Assembly: GCF_021155775.2 (NCBI RefSeq)
Contig: NC_060237.1
Coordinates: 1,924,501-1,988,500 of the forward strand
DNA length: 64,000 nucleotides
Source of the DNA: Neodiprion pinetum
Taxonomy: Eukaryota; Arthropoda; Insecta; Hymenoptera; Diprionidae
Direction of reading: 5' to 3'
The notes under the pieces are model-generated. The model was not told where the DNA came from and ran no database searches. It saw nothing but the letters and a program-made list of their open reading frames with translations. The position numbers were made by a program, and so were the translations under genes. Positions 10,490 to 21,044 of the stretch are shown here, in pieces; within the stretch, counting starts at the first letter, position 1, and every line of letters begins with the position of its first letter.

Positions 10490-13400
10490 TCGACTGAACA
10501 CTTTTCCTGTCACATAAAAACTCACAAAATTGCTCCAGGTTTTCAGGTCGCTGCATTATCGTTTTTTATTATCGAATTACTCATTTCATTTATACAAACT
10601 AAAACTGTAATTCGTGTCGAAATCGCAAGTTTCAAACTTCGAATATTTCTGTCCGAAATAGTAAGTATAAAAGATAACACAATTTGGAAGATTAAAAATT
10701 AACATTGCGTTACATCAAAACATCATGCAAAAAAAAAAAAAACATAACTTTTTACCACATGTCCGTTGACAGTATTGCATTCTACAAATCTAAATTTTCC
10801 AATTCGTCATTTCAAAAATGACAACAATGTCGGAAGACTTAAGAGGTGCAGTTTGAATGAATATGGATTAAGGTGCCGGAATTTAATTTTCATAAATAAT
10901 TCGATCCTCAGAACGACGAGTTTCTGTTGAAAATATCCGATACTTGAACGTGACACAGCTCTGGTTCGTTTCACATTCTAATTCAATTATACTTCAGTTA
11001 CCAACCTACGCCAGTTTTAATTCATCAGGGCCCGCAAGGTCTCCGAGGTTATACATCTGGATTCCGGGTTATATGTAGCTGCACCGTTCTTCTCCCGCGG
11101 TCTTTTTATGAACCACCGCACATTTTTCTCTGCATGCCTATACCTATAGGTGACAAAGTGCAAAAATTCCAGGAATCGTGACCGGAAGAAATTTCCACCC
11201 ATTAAACGTCACGACTCAGGTTCTGACACACGTGTCTAATTGCACAACTGGATATACTACTTGGCGAGTAGTAAAAGTGATGCATTACAAGGAAAATCGC
11301 GAAGCGATGTTTAACAGAAGTCGTGGAAAATTAATGAAAGGAATTAAGTCAAGATAGGATTGAAGCATAAGATGAGTGGTTTTGGGAGTACATTTTGTAC
11401 GGAATACAATATCCCCTCATTACTGTACGAATAAGATTTACGAGAAACAAAACGTAAGGTTGGTCATACGTTCTGTTTTCGTCTCATCTTTACAGTAGAA
11501 ATTTCATTTAAACTTTGTGAAGAAAACGAGTGCCCCAAGGCATCCTATTCTCTCTTTCTTTCTTTTCTTGAAAACTCACCACTTATTCTACTCTTGTAGC
11601 AGTAAGCGTCTTTCCGAGCAAAGCTACGCACGCCCCTGGCTTGTTTGCAAACTTAAATCTTACTCGGTTCTTTGCCGATTGACTTTCCAAATTGAATTAC
11701 GCCACCCTGTGCACCGAGTTCGCTACTCAGATTAAAAGCAACGAAAATTAAAACTTCGAAAGATTCTTACGCTAGCGCGATGCGGCAAATTTGATCTGTC
11801 AGTATCACGTTTTGATATCATGTCAAAATACTCGTACGTTTTCCAATTTTATAATTTACCTAGCGAGTTTCCTCGATATGAGAAAAAAAACGAAATGTCG
11901 ATACGAAATTCTTCACTACCATACCTTCACTCCTCGTCGTAAATCGAGTTTTCATCTTTTTATTTTGCCTACAGGCAGAATCGCTATCAATTCGACTTGC
12001 CCGAATAACTGGGTCGGCAAAAGGAGGCAGTGATAGATTGGTGAAAAGAAACAAAAACAAACGGTAGAAGACACGCGGTAAACGCCCAAGAAAGACTCAG
12101 GGAGGGAATGACGTGAGTACAGGATGACAAGTCTGGGAAGAAGCAGAGGATGAATGATTTTACGGGACCGAAATCGGCCAGGACGATAATTTCCAGAAAG
12201 TTTCGTCTTCTCCATCGGCAACACAGCAGTTGAATCGCAAGGGAGAATCCCGGGATATGCGTGACCTGGCTGTACAGAGCGTACAAGGATTGTATTATTG
12301 GGTAAAACGAGACCTTTGAGGACTGACTACTCAGGGGCAGCTTTCTCTCGCGGGGTTGTAGAGCTGTATTATTTACATACCAGTATAGAGGTATAGGCAC
12401 GTAGGTGTACGCATGACCACGACAACGGGACCGAGAATTATTAAGCATTACGATTCCTCCGGGATTCATTCGCTCCACGCGCAAAGTTACACAGACTCTC
12501 GAAACTAGGTCACGAACGAACGGGAAGTTAATACCGGTATGAAAAAGCAAAAAGCGTCGCATAGAGAAAAATAGAAAGCTAGAACACCGAGATAACCACG
12601 TATAATTTCATTCTTATTTCAAAATACACCTACCAACTGAAATAACCAGCCGCTGCATGGCTAGTCGGGATGTGATTTGGAGTGGTGGTGAGGTACAGGA
12701 CTATTCATCACTCGACGAAGGGCTAAAGCTCTGCTCGTGATGACAAACACTTTCGGTAAGGGAGAATCACCAGGTGTCGGTGAAGATTGCCTGACGCGTC
12801 TCTGATTTAACCTGAGATTTCCCTGATCCCTGACCAGTCATATTTCACAATTCCACAATACCTCTTTGCCCAGCTTATCTATAACGAATTTAAAATACAT
12901 TCAGCGCCTTTCCCGATATCAGTGCTGGCCAATTCTAGGTTCCCTGACATCCTCTTCATTTTCCCATCGTTTTTGATCAATGCTAACTCCTCTGACAGGA
13001 TTTCCCTACATGTTCAAACTAGTCCAAGATCCAGTTTCCAAATTTCCACGATCTTCAGCATTTTTCCTGGGGAAATACTTGGGATTCGAATTACGAGTAA
13101 GTATAAAAATTGGAGCAAGAGTGGATGTAAGGAGAGCAGCTGTATGCGTTAGGAGCAAGTGAGACCAGATGGAGAGTGTGCGCAAGGTGTGAGAGAAGTG
13201 AGCGGAAGTCGCGGCAGAAATCCCGTTGAATATTGTGTGGAATTGAGATTGGTTTTGGTTAGGAGAAAGCGAGGCTTTAACGTCGTCGTCGTCGTCGCTG
13301 AGAATAGGGGCGAGCATCATCCCAAGTCTGGAGGAACGAGGTGGGCGCTGCCCTACGTTTGGTTTGCCGGACACCCTCGTAGCGCATTGCATTCACGTCA

Positions 13401-13555
13401 CGCTCCTCCAGCTTTATATCTATAGGCAATCCCTTGCCGCGGATAACCTGTTTGCCGTTTCTTTACCAATAAAAATCCCCGAGTAAATCAAGGATTTCTC
13501 TCTTCTTCTCGTCCCTGCGTCCTCCCTTCGCTCCACCGCTATGAATCCTGCTATA
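10490..13555. other. non-coding stretch
   Basis: AT-rich sequence with A and T runs lies at 10.4-11.0 kb. One long ATG-initiated frame, listed separately at 11987-12562, and several short overlapping frames are present. A minus-strand frame at 13006-13392 contains an Asp run encoded by a (GTC/GAC)n stretch and is probably not a gene. No RNA gene or promoter was identified. Confidence 0.5.
11987..12562 (-). CDS. 191-codon ORF, unrecognised
   Basis: This is one of the longest frames in the window that starts with a true ATG (at 12562) and runs without a stop to 11987. The product begins MRRFLLFHTGINFPF. It has an evenly mixed N-terminal half, then a Cys-, Phe- and Ser-rich hydrophobic C-terminal third. 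No motif, signal peptide or family is apparent. Third-position G/C is only moderate. A chance frame in non-coding DNA is the more likely explanation. Confidence 0.12.
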   Translation of the reverse strand: MRRFLLFHTGINFPFVRDLVSRVCVTLRVERMNPGGIVMLNNSRSRCRGHAYTYVPIPLYWYVNNTALQPRERKLPLSSQSSKVSFYPIIQSLYALYSQVTHIPGFSLAIQLLCCRWRRRNFLEIIVLADFGPVKSFILCFFPDLSSCTHVIPSLSLSWAFTACLLPFVFVSFHQSITASFCRPSYSGKSN

Positions 13556-13559
13556 TATC

Positions 13560-13620
13560 AGGTGTGCGTGTGTGTGCGCAAGTGTATATGTGTGTGGGCG
13601 TGGACGCCTACGCGTGTGTG
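13560..13620. repeat. GT-rich imperfect microsatellite
   Basis: Interrupted (GT)n and (TGTGCG)-like units. It lies 120 bases before the long G run and is of no coding value. Confidence 0.8.
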
Positions 13621-13739
13621 AGTCGTACGTATATACATAGACGAGTTAGCAATATCCCGATGGCTTGGCAAAACGCTGAATCAGCCTTGCCGTAACTATA
13701 GGTGCGGTTGTTATGAGAGAAAACTGTGTAACGGGGGAA

Positions 13740-13768
13740 GGGGGGGGGGGGGGGGGGGGGGGGGGGGG
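13740..13768. repeat. 29-base poly-G run
   Basis: An uninterrupted run of 29 G, with five further G bases at 13733-13737 ahead of an AA interruption. It can form G-quadruplex structure and is prone to sequencing and length error, so the exact length is uncertain. It forces Gly (plus) or Pro (minus) runs in overlapping frames, which are artefacts. Confidence 0.95.
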
Positions 13769-13769
13769 A

Positions 13770-16700
13770 GAAAAAGAAAATATAGAGAAAAACCACAGAC
13801 ACGTGTATCCGAGGAATAAGTTTCTATGCCTGAAGGGTTGTCAAATGGTTATACGTTCCAGGATCGTCCTTCTCCTCGTCGTCGTCTTCGTCACGTGACA
13901 CGGGGAAAGAATGGCACGGCATCTTTTCATTGCGGGGGTATGTAAAGAGGGTATAGGTAGGTACGCTTCGCTTCACTTCACGAAAGAAGACAACTGGTGC
14001 TGTACATGTAGGCTCCTATAGCTCTCTTTCCATCAACCCCGTAGCGGGTACGACGAGGCGAAGAACGACGCAGGTTTTTCACCATTTCCAACGTTTCTTT
14101 TTCTCCCTCCCTTCCGCTTTGCCACATTGTTTTCTTCATTTTCTTTGCTTCAATTACTACGGAGAACAGGAAATTCCTCGAGCCCCGGACTCCCGGAACA
14201 GAGAGACTACTGCGGAACCACGGTCATTTCATCGTCGTGGTTTTACCTTTACTTATTCCATTTCTTTCATTTTGTTTGCGTTCTCCCCTTTGTTCACTTC
14301 CTTTTCTCATTTGCACCAAGCCCACTAAGCTGGGTGGTATAACATGCAACGTCCCGGGTAAGTAACTGTTATATATTTACGCCGTGGAATCAGCAGCGGA
14401 AAACATCGTGACGCGAGTTAATGCCACGGTGGAGAAAAAGGCATTCCGGGATGGTGGCACAGTAGATATATGATACATTAGTGGTGGATGTTTCCGTCTA
14501 TCAATTAACGGGGTGGTTAGGTGCTTGCGTGTACCTGTAATGATACCAACCAACCAGCCAACCAAGTATTCTCTACAAGTAAGTGAGATTACTCTTTCCT
14601 TCTGCTCTTTTCCCTCGTGCTCTACTTTTTCAATTCCAAAGGTAGGTGGTGTAAAAATTTCTTCTCGATAACTGCAGCACGCGAACTATACATTCCTCTT
14701 TCTGATTTTTCGATTTCTATAGCCGCGGGGCAAACGAGCGAGCGTATTTTCACGATGAAGGTAACTGAGAAGATAAAAAGTTGCTGAGAATGAGAAAAAA
14801 CGAAAAATAGGTTACTGCGAATAGACAAACACGCCGTATATAACCAGCAGGTAGGAATCGTACGGAATGTGACATTAGGTGTACAGGTATAAGGTCACTT
14901 ATTCTCACGAGCTAAGCATAAAAACTTGAGACTCTCTTCTTTTCTCCGTCTATCAAATCGAACGCGCAAGTTAAACGGTTCAACTCTGCATAAAAACACA
15001 GTGTTTCTTGCAGCGAAGTAAGAGGGGTCGGTAATAATTGGCCTCCCTCTTTGGCCTGAGTGAAATTTTTAACCACAGGTCTCTGTTTTTTTTAAAATTA
15101 TTATTCAACTCCTGGGATCTGGATGCGAGCTTCCGTCGAAAGAGGAACTCCACGGTTCGCGCGAGTCGGGCGAAGCGTCCTCCACGTCACACGCACGTGC
15201 CTCTCATCCCTGCGGATGATGGGGTAGCCGCATCAAAACCCGGGTTCTGAATGGCCCTCCTCGGTATACGTGGTGATACGTGTGAGGGATACTCGGGTTT
15301 GTATTCTACGTGGATTTGGGCATGTGTGTACTTTTACTGCAGCCTCGGTGCAGGTTCTTTTCGATATAAATCACAACTTCGGATTCGCGCTTTTCAGTTT
15401 TTCAACCCTCGTCCCAAGTTCGACCAAAGAGCCCGTTGAGCCCTGTCCAAGCCTCGCGATGTGACATTAATCCGTGAAGCGTTTCGACTTCGTTTTTCAG
15501 AGAAAGAAGATGAAAAAAACGGTCTTCAGATTTCTCGGAAAAATTGCGTTCCACCAAGATTAAACCCATCACTTAAGTTGCATAATACATGAGACTGCGC
15601 TGTCTTTGTGCGTACAAATAAGAGTTTGAATGCCGGAGGCTTGCTCGTCCGGTACGGATCAACAAAAGGAACAAATATAAGCAGGATCGACCATCGGGCA
15701 CGTGAAAAGCTCAGCTCGTCGCGGCTTCGCGGAAAACCATTGACGAGCATTCAATGGAAGACACGAATCGAAAACATCCCTAACAATAAAATTCCAGGAA
15801 TGGAAATGCCGCCGGAATCAACAATCGGCTGTAGACGATCTCGTCATCAGGATTCGTTTGTACCGCGTATATTTTTGCCCTTCGTTTTGTTCAATTTTAG
15901 AAAATGAAGACATTTGCATCTTTCTTTTTTTACCCGGCGATGAACCGTACGAGAGAAAAACAGCGTTGTTGCCGGTTCGATAGGAAAACAAACGGTGTTT
16001 CCGTCTTGGAACTCTAAGATAAAACTTGGCCTACTTTTGCTTATCAGCTATTGCCTTGTAAACTCTTTCCAAGTGTCATATTGTGCCGCACCATGCGATA
16101 TGGTGCCCATACCTACAGGCCGCTTTTATCTTATCGCGAACAATCGACAATCACGTATGTCCTTTAATCAACTTCCTCAAGAATTCAAGAAGAAATAACA
16201 TTTCTGACACCGTGTGAATTGAATTTTCTCCTATACTCTCTCTGTTTCCTTTTCTTTCGTCTTCTCGCATAAAGTTCCATCTTTATTCTCCTCACTCCCA
16301 CGATAAGAAGTTGGAATTATAATTTGGTACGAATTTTTTTACATTTTCATTATTTTTATACATTGTTCCGTTGTTATTATCGTCAATATATTATTGTTGT
16401 TATATTCAATTCAGAAAACTTGGAGAGTCCCGTCTGCCTAAGCTCTCCTTGCCAATTTTCTTTTTTCTTTCTTCCTTTTCTTCGTTTTTCACGACGCGAG
16501 GTGAAAATGAAAAGAAAGGGGCGGAAAAATGCGGGCCATTCTCTGCGGTGAAACACGTCGTTAGAAAATATTCTCTCTGTCCCGTTGTCTCTCTCTCCGC
16601 ATTTCTCCTCATCCGCATTGCACGAACGCAGAGAGTTTTCAACGTCATCCTTCAGAGAGACTCTTCCGCACCAACGAAAGGCCAAGGACTCGCAATTTTT

Positions 16701-17060
16701 TCACTATCTTTCTATCTTTCTTTATTTAGGTACTCCAGCGTTTCTCATTCCAAATTTATCTTCTCTGTACGACACGACGCGGATGCTGGGTACCAACGAC
16801 ATCCATAATTCCCAAGCCTCGCCCAGTTTTTCGTCTTATCTCACATCGCATTTAACGTGTGCAAATTTACCATATTTCTTTTTTCGCGTATACCTAAAAG
16901 GCTAGAAAATCATTAACTAACAGGTGAGATTGACAACGAGCCAGAAGCTGCATAAGATACGAGTATGCATAGGCAATAAGGCTTCGTTATTCAATTATTT
17001 ATAACGCACATCGAGATGGAAATTCGTATTAGCACAGAGGCTTGAGCAGCGTTCATAATC
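13770..17060. other. non-coding stretch
   Basis: Nothing supportable as a gene. Pyrimidine-rich tracts at 14.1-14.3 kb and 16.45-16.62 kb create Phe/Ser/Leu-rich frames. A somewhat GC-richer block at 15.12-15.46 kb has short frames only. No tRNA or other RNA gene was seen. Confidence 0.5.
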
Positions 17061-17061
17061 C

Positions 17062-17108
17062 CTTATACATATATATATATACTCGATATATGTATATATA
17101 TATGTATA
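17062..17108. repeat. AT-dinucleotide repeat forming a palindrome
   Basis: Two (TA)n arms around a CTCGATA centre are mutually complementary and could form a hairpin. This is probably microsatellite behaviour and not a designed structure. Confidence 0.7.
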
Positions 17109-17276
17109 GGACGAGGGAGAGAGGGAGAGTTTGGAATTCAATATAATTACTTAATTTCTCGCGTGAGAGGTACTTGACACCCTTCGATAGTTTCATCTCC
17201 TTCAGCCCTCAGGGTTCGACTATCTACCTGTACAGACGGCCCAATTAAGAGGTATCGATCCGCCTCTCGTAATTAG

Positions 17277-17302
17277 CTATATATATATATATATATATAT
17301 AT
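17277..17302. repeat. (TA)n microsatellite
   Basis: About 13 TA units, followed by ACATAGG. Confidence 0.95.
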
Positions 17303-17404
17303 ACATAGGCTATAAGGCGCGAGACGGAAACTGATTGTGAGGGAGGCGAAAATTTCACGGAAATAATTTTTCGATTTCGAAAAATTAAAAAAAATAGTGA
17401 TTTT

Positions 17405-17452
17405 CGACTCCAATGTTTCGTCGTTACGATAACGTTACTTACTTCGACCTCG
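17405..17452 (-). repeat. single terminal sequence of the GAAGT-GTAACGTT TIR family
   Basis: On the minus strand this reads CGAGGTCGAAGTAAGTAACG and then TTATCGTAACGACGAAACATTGG. It is the cleanest version of the terminus shared with the elements at 10258-10483 and 32211-32404. I could not find a matching inverted end within 300 bases, so it looks like a solo end or a truncated copy. Confidence 0.4.
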
Positions 17453-17459
17453 TTTGCAA

Positions 17460-19745
17460 ATAAAATCAATTTCGCCTTACCGTCCGTAATATGCCCCCAT
17501 GTATTAAAAATCTGCGAACCCATAACGACGCCTACATCTGGCTACTTTCGTCCGAAATCTGTGGGGCTGAGTTATGCGCGAAGGTACAAGGTCTGGGTGT
17601 TGGCTGTTCGTTACCGAGTCCGCGGGTATAAAAACAAGCAAGGCGGGGCAAAACTTGCTTTTCCTCTCTCCGTACGTAAACGCCGCGTTTCGTTATATTG
17701 ACTCCATAAATCCTTATCAGGTTGTCGCAAACCCGTCATCGGCATTCATTAGCCTTCTACTGCTCGTATAAATTTCGTCTGGTGCAATTGCCGAGTTTCC
17801 GCCGCGGTTTTCGTTCGCAGGAAACGCGTAAAATGGGGGAGGCGAAAATTAAAACACTCCGTTTGCCGGGATTTTATTCTGCGAGATTACGAAAGGAGGG
17901 CACGAAACGACGAACATATTATATACACTCAATTTGGATTCTACGGAAGGCGACCGTAAAATTCTGCAGGATCGGTAGCTGCGATCTACAAGGTACAATC
18001 ATGACACTGCGCTGGGCGAAAACCCGATATCATTATCGGATTATACCCTTCAGGGGTTTTTTGACCTGAAAGAAGAGTGAAAAGGAAGAAAAGAGAGGAG
18101 AGAAAAATGGAGAAGAACAAAACCAACGGCGTGAGTGACGAGTCGTCGGGCTTTGTTTACGACGCTGGAATTCGGCTGTGAACATCACGCAGAAATGCGA
18201 GTTCGAATGTCGGACGCGCGGTAACTCGATCCGTTGAATTTGCGAGGTTTCGCCAGGGATGAGAAAAACCCGATGCGAGCTTGTAGCTATAGAAATTAAA
18301 TTATGATTAATTATCAAGTGAAAAATATGTGGAAATATCCCAGGTGAACAATCGCAGAGTTCGCCGTAATAGTATTGCAGAAACGGATTTCGTTTTTTTC
18401 GCGTAACAAACTAACAATAATATGTTAACATATTTGGTCGAACCTCTCCTCGATATGTTATTCGAAAGAATCGCGTTTGAATTATTTAACCTCTGTATCA
18501 ATTAAGCATTTTATCAGATTGACTTCAACATTTTTTCATTATTAATTTCCCCTCTTTAGACTGAAATAAGAAAAGATTAATTTTCACCGGTGCACAGGTT
18601 GACAAATGGAGAAACCTTCCTCGGTGTTTTGTATACTTTTACCGATCGAAGAGAAGAAGAATCCCGCGGTCCCCGTTGCCCTGAATTTTTTAGATTTTAT
18701 CTCCGGTAACGCCGCAGCACCCGTAGGGATTCTAATTCACCGCAAGATCTTTCTTTTTCTTCTCGATCTTCTTCATCTTTCCATTCTATTTTTGCTTCTT
18801 CCTCAAGTATGAGGCAAACAGGACCAGGACGGGGGACGGCCAGAGCTTTCTCGAGTAGTAAGGAAACTCCTGATTTCCATGCGGGAAATGTAAATATCCC
18901 TTCGCCCAATCTCGCGCACTTGCCTGATCCTCCTTTCCCCCCGTCCAACCCCCAATCGTTCGAACCGTATATGTATAATACAGGTTTTGCAAGCGAGGTA
19001 AAAGCGTCGCGACGCCCATTCGTATATGTGCTCCGTCTGTGAAGGAGTCCCCCCTTCGCCTCCCCTACCCCCACAGAGATCGAATATCTCTTCCCGCTAA
19101 TATTCCCAGTGCGAAAAGCGGTGGACGAATTAGTTGCGTGGCAATATTTCATCTAAGCCGTGTGGTTAAATGTATTTTGACAATATTTAAATTCGTTTTA
19201 CGTTATGATGAAAACAAAAAAGAAAGGTTGAAGAAGTATAAACAGCGAAACAAAAATTCAATCGAAGTCTAACAACGGATCTCGTTGAAACTTATGCTTT
19301 CATCCACCGAATTCCGAAAACTTGGTACAATACCTTATATATGCATTGAAAAAAATTTATTTACTTTCTTCGGTGTAAGGTTGACAATTTTTTTTTTTTT
19401 TTTTTCGTAATAATAATTGTTAAAGAGAAAATAGGGTGTCTCGCCGCCTCTAAAAATTCTTCCGAGGTTGAATAAAATCGTTGTCAAATTAGCGTACCCT
19501 GTAATTTCATTAATTTAATCTTCCTTCTCTGAATACCAACAGTAATTCTCCCCAATCCTAAAGGCTCGCTCAATTACCTAGGCTTGAGATAATCAGAGAT
19601 CTCCCTCCTCTACATCCGTATATATATATATATAATACGTATTACGTATATACCTATACATAATATTCATCACCGCGACGGAGTATTCAATAAATAATTT
19701 GCGTTTATTATGTACTATAATACCGTAATTCTCTCTATGCATAAT
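17460..19745. other. non-coding stretch
   Basis: Short overlapping frames only. A frame at 18606-18812 starting MEKPSSVF is hydrophobic and Leu-rich because of a TTCTT-rich tract, and I do not call it. A palindrome (ATATGTTAACATAT) sits at 18420-18433 and recurs at 60002-60015. T and A runs and a short (TA)n tract near 19619 are also present. Confidence 0.5.
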
Positions 19746-19747
19746 TA

Positions 19748-20339
19748 GGATGTTTGAAGAAAAAAATTATTTACGATTTTCCTTCATGACACCCCTTAAA
19801 AAGTTTGTACCGACTGAAAGAAAGATTCTGTGAAAATATTAGCGTTCTACGTTATTTTAATGATCGCATTCATTTGATTATTCGCATTTTTTTTTTTTGC
19901 ATTTATGATGAAACACGTTGTCAGACATGAATTATTATTTCTTTCGTGACATTTTCTATTCAACCCAAAGATCACGATCCGTAAAACAACAACATATCAA
20001 CCGAGAATCTTATTCTCCTAAATTAAAAGTTTTAATTAACTTACAACTATTTCATTAAATTGAATTAATAACGATAAAAAAGTCGTCGGATAGGCTTCTC
20101 AAACATCAACTAGAGTCTTCATATTTCAAGTATGGATCTTCTTTGTGACGTAAATTGATATTATAATTAATGTAAGCTACTAAAAAACAATTTAACAAAG
20201 ATACTTTGTAAATTGAAAACGAAAAAAAAAATGTAGAAAAGTGAAAACTCAATTTGATAGAATCTTTCCTTTAACCTATACAAACTTTTAAGAGGGTGCC
20301 ATAATGGAAAAACTGAAATAATTTTTTTCTTCCGCACCA
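19748..20339. mobile_element. candidate TIR element of about 590 bp
   Basis: The first about 85 bases (19748-19832) and the last about 85 bases (20257-20339, read on the minus strand) align over most of their length. Shared blocks in order are GAAGAAAAAAATTATTT, TTTTCC, a CACCC block, a CTTAAAA block, GTTTGTA and GAAAGATTCT. I estimate about three quarters identity by eye. The interior is AT-rich (A and T runs, TTTTAATTAA) and has no ORF, so the element looks non-autonomous. A related end lies at 600-672. A clear target duplication was not found, so the exact borders are uncertain. Confidence 0.5.
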
Positions 20340-20346
20340 TGGCGCG

Positions 20347-20856
20347 ATGAATAAAAATAAAATAAAAATGTGCGACAATTATTTACAAATCACTTACGAA
20401 ATAACGAAGAGCCTCAGGTTTGCTAGGTGCAATATTCGCTCGTCAACGTGGCGTATATACGATACGAACGTGAAAATACACAGGCGTTCAGGAGTTAAAA
20501 AATCGCTCAAACGTCAGGGGTTAACTTTTGGCGAGGCGGGCACGTCACGTTGGTACGTCACGTCAGGTCACGTCACGTCATGCGTCAGCGAGAATGGGGA
20601 AGCCGAATTGCGGTGTAAAAAATCATTCCGCCAACCCTCCTTTCAACCTGCAAGCCGCGATCGCGGTCTCGGGCAGGTTTATCCTCTGATTTATTTTTCA
20701 TGCCTGCGGTACGCCGGCGTTGGCGCTGCGGCACGCCTTGCGGAAAAACGCAATTCAATTTATACCATTTCATGGAGCGCTCTTGCTGCGCCGTGGTGGG
20801 GATGGAAAGCTAGGGTATACCCAAACCAAGGGCTGGTTACCCAAGGCGCTGGATAG
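20347..20856 (+). CDS. 169-codon ORF over a GC-rich block, unrecognised
   Basis: An ATG at 20347 opens 169 codons (start MNKNKIKMCDNYL). The first quarter is Lys/Asn-rich and AT-driven. The second half lies in the GC-rich block and is more coding-like (for example SWSALAAPWWGWKARVYPNQ). A second plus-strand frame without a good start (20720-21043) overlaps it and also has G/C-rich third positions, so frame preference is not decisive. No domain is recognised. The block may be a regulatory or first-exon region and not a protein gene. Confidence 0.12.
   Translation: MNKNKIKMCDNYLQITYEITKSLRFARCNIRSSTWRIYDTNVKIHRRSGVKKSLKRQGLTFGEAGTSRWYVTSGHVTSCVSENGEAELRCKKSFRQPSFQPASRDRGLGQVYPLIYFSCLRYAGVGAAARLAEKRNSIYTISWSALAAPWWGWKARVYPNQGLVTQGAG
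20541..20587. promoter_or_regulatory. cluster of ACGTCA (CRE half-site-like) motifs
   Basis: Within 47 bases there are four ACGTCA hexamers plus an extra CGTCA and a GCGTCA, all in the same orientation and at close spacing. ACGTCA is the half-site recognised by bZIP factors of the CREB/ATF type. The cluster sits directly at the upstream edge of the GC-rich block 20580-21040. A functional role is inferred only from motif density. It could instead be a short decayed tandem repeat of GTCAC. Confidence 0.35.
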
Positions 20857-21044
20857 CTGCTGCGTCTGGTCTGCTCGAAAGTCGAGGAAAACCACCGAAG
20901 AGAAAAGTCCAAGGCTTCGGGATTACAGAAACCTCGCTGCCGGGGAGAAACGCGAAGATTCGACGCGGATACACAGAAACCTACTTTCAACTTTCTGCGC
21001 AGACGGACCGACGTCGAAATCGGAAAAACACTCGGCTACCTAAC

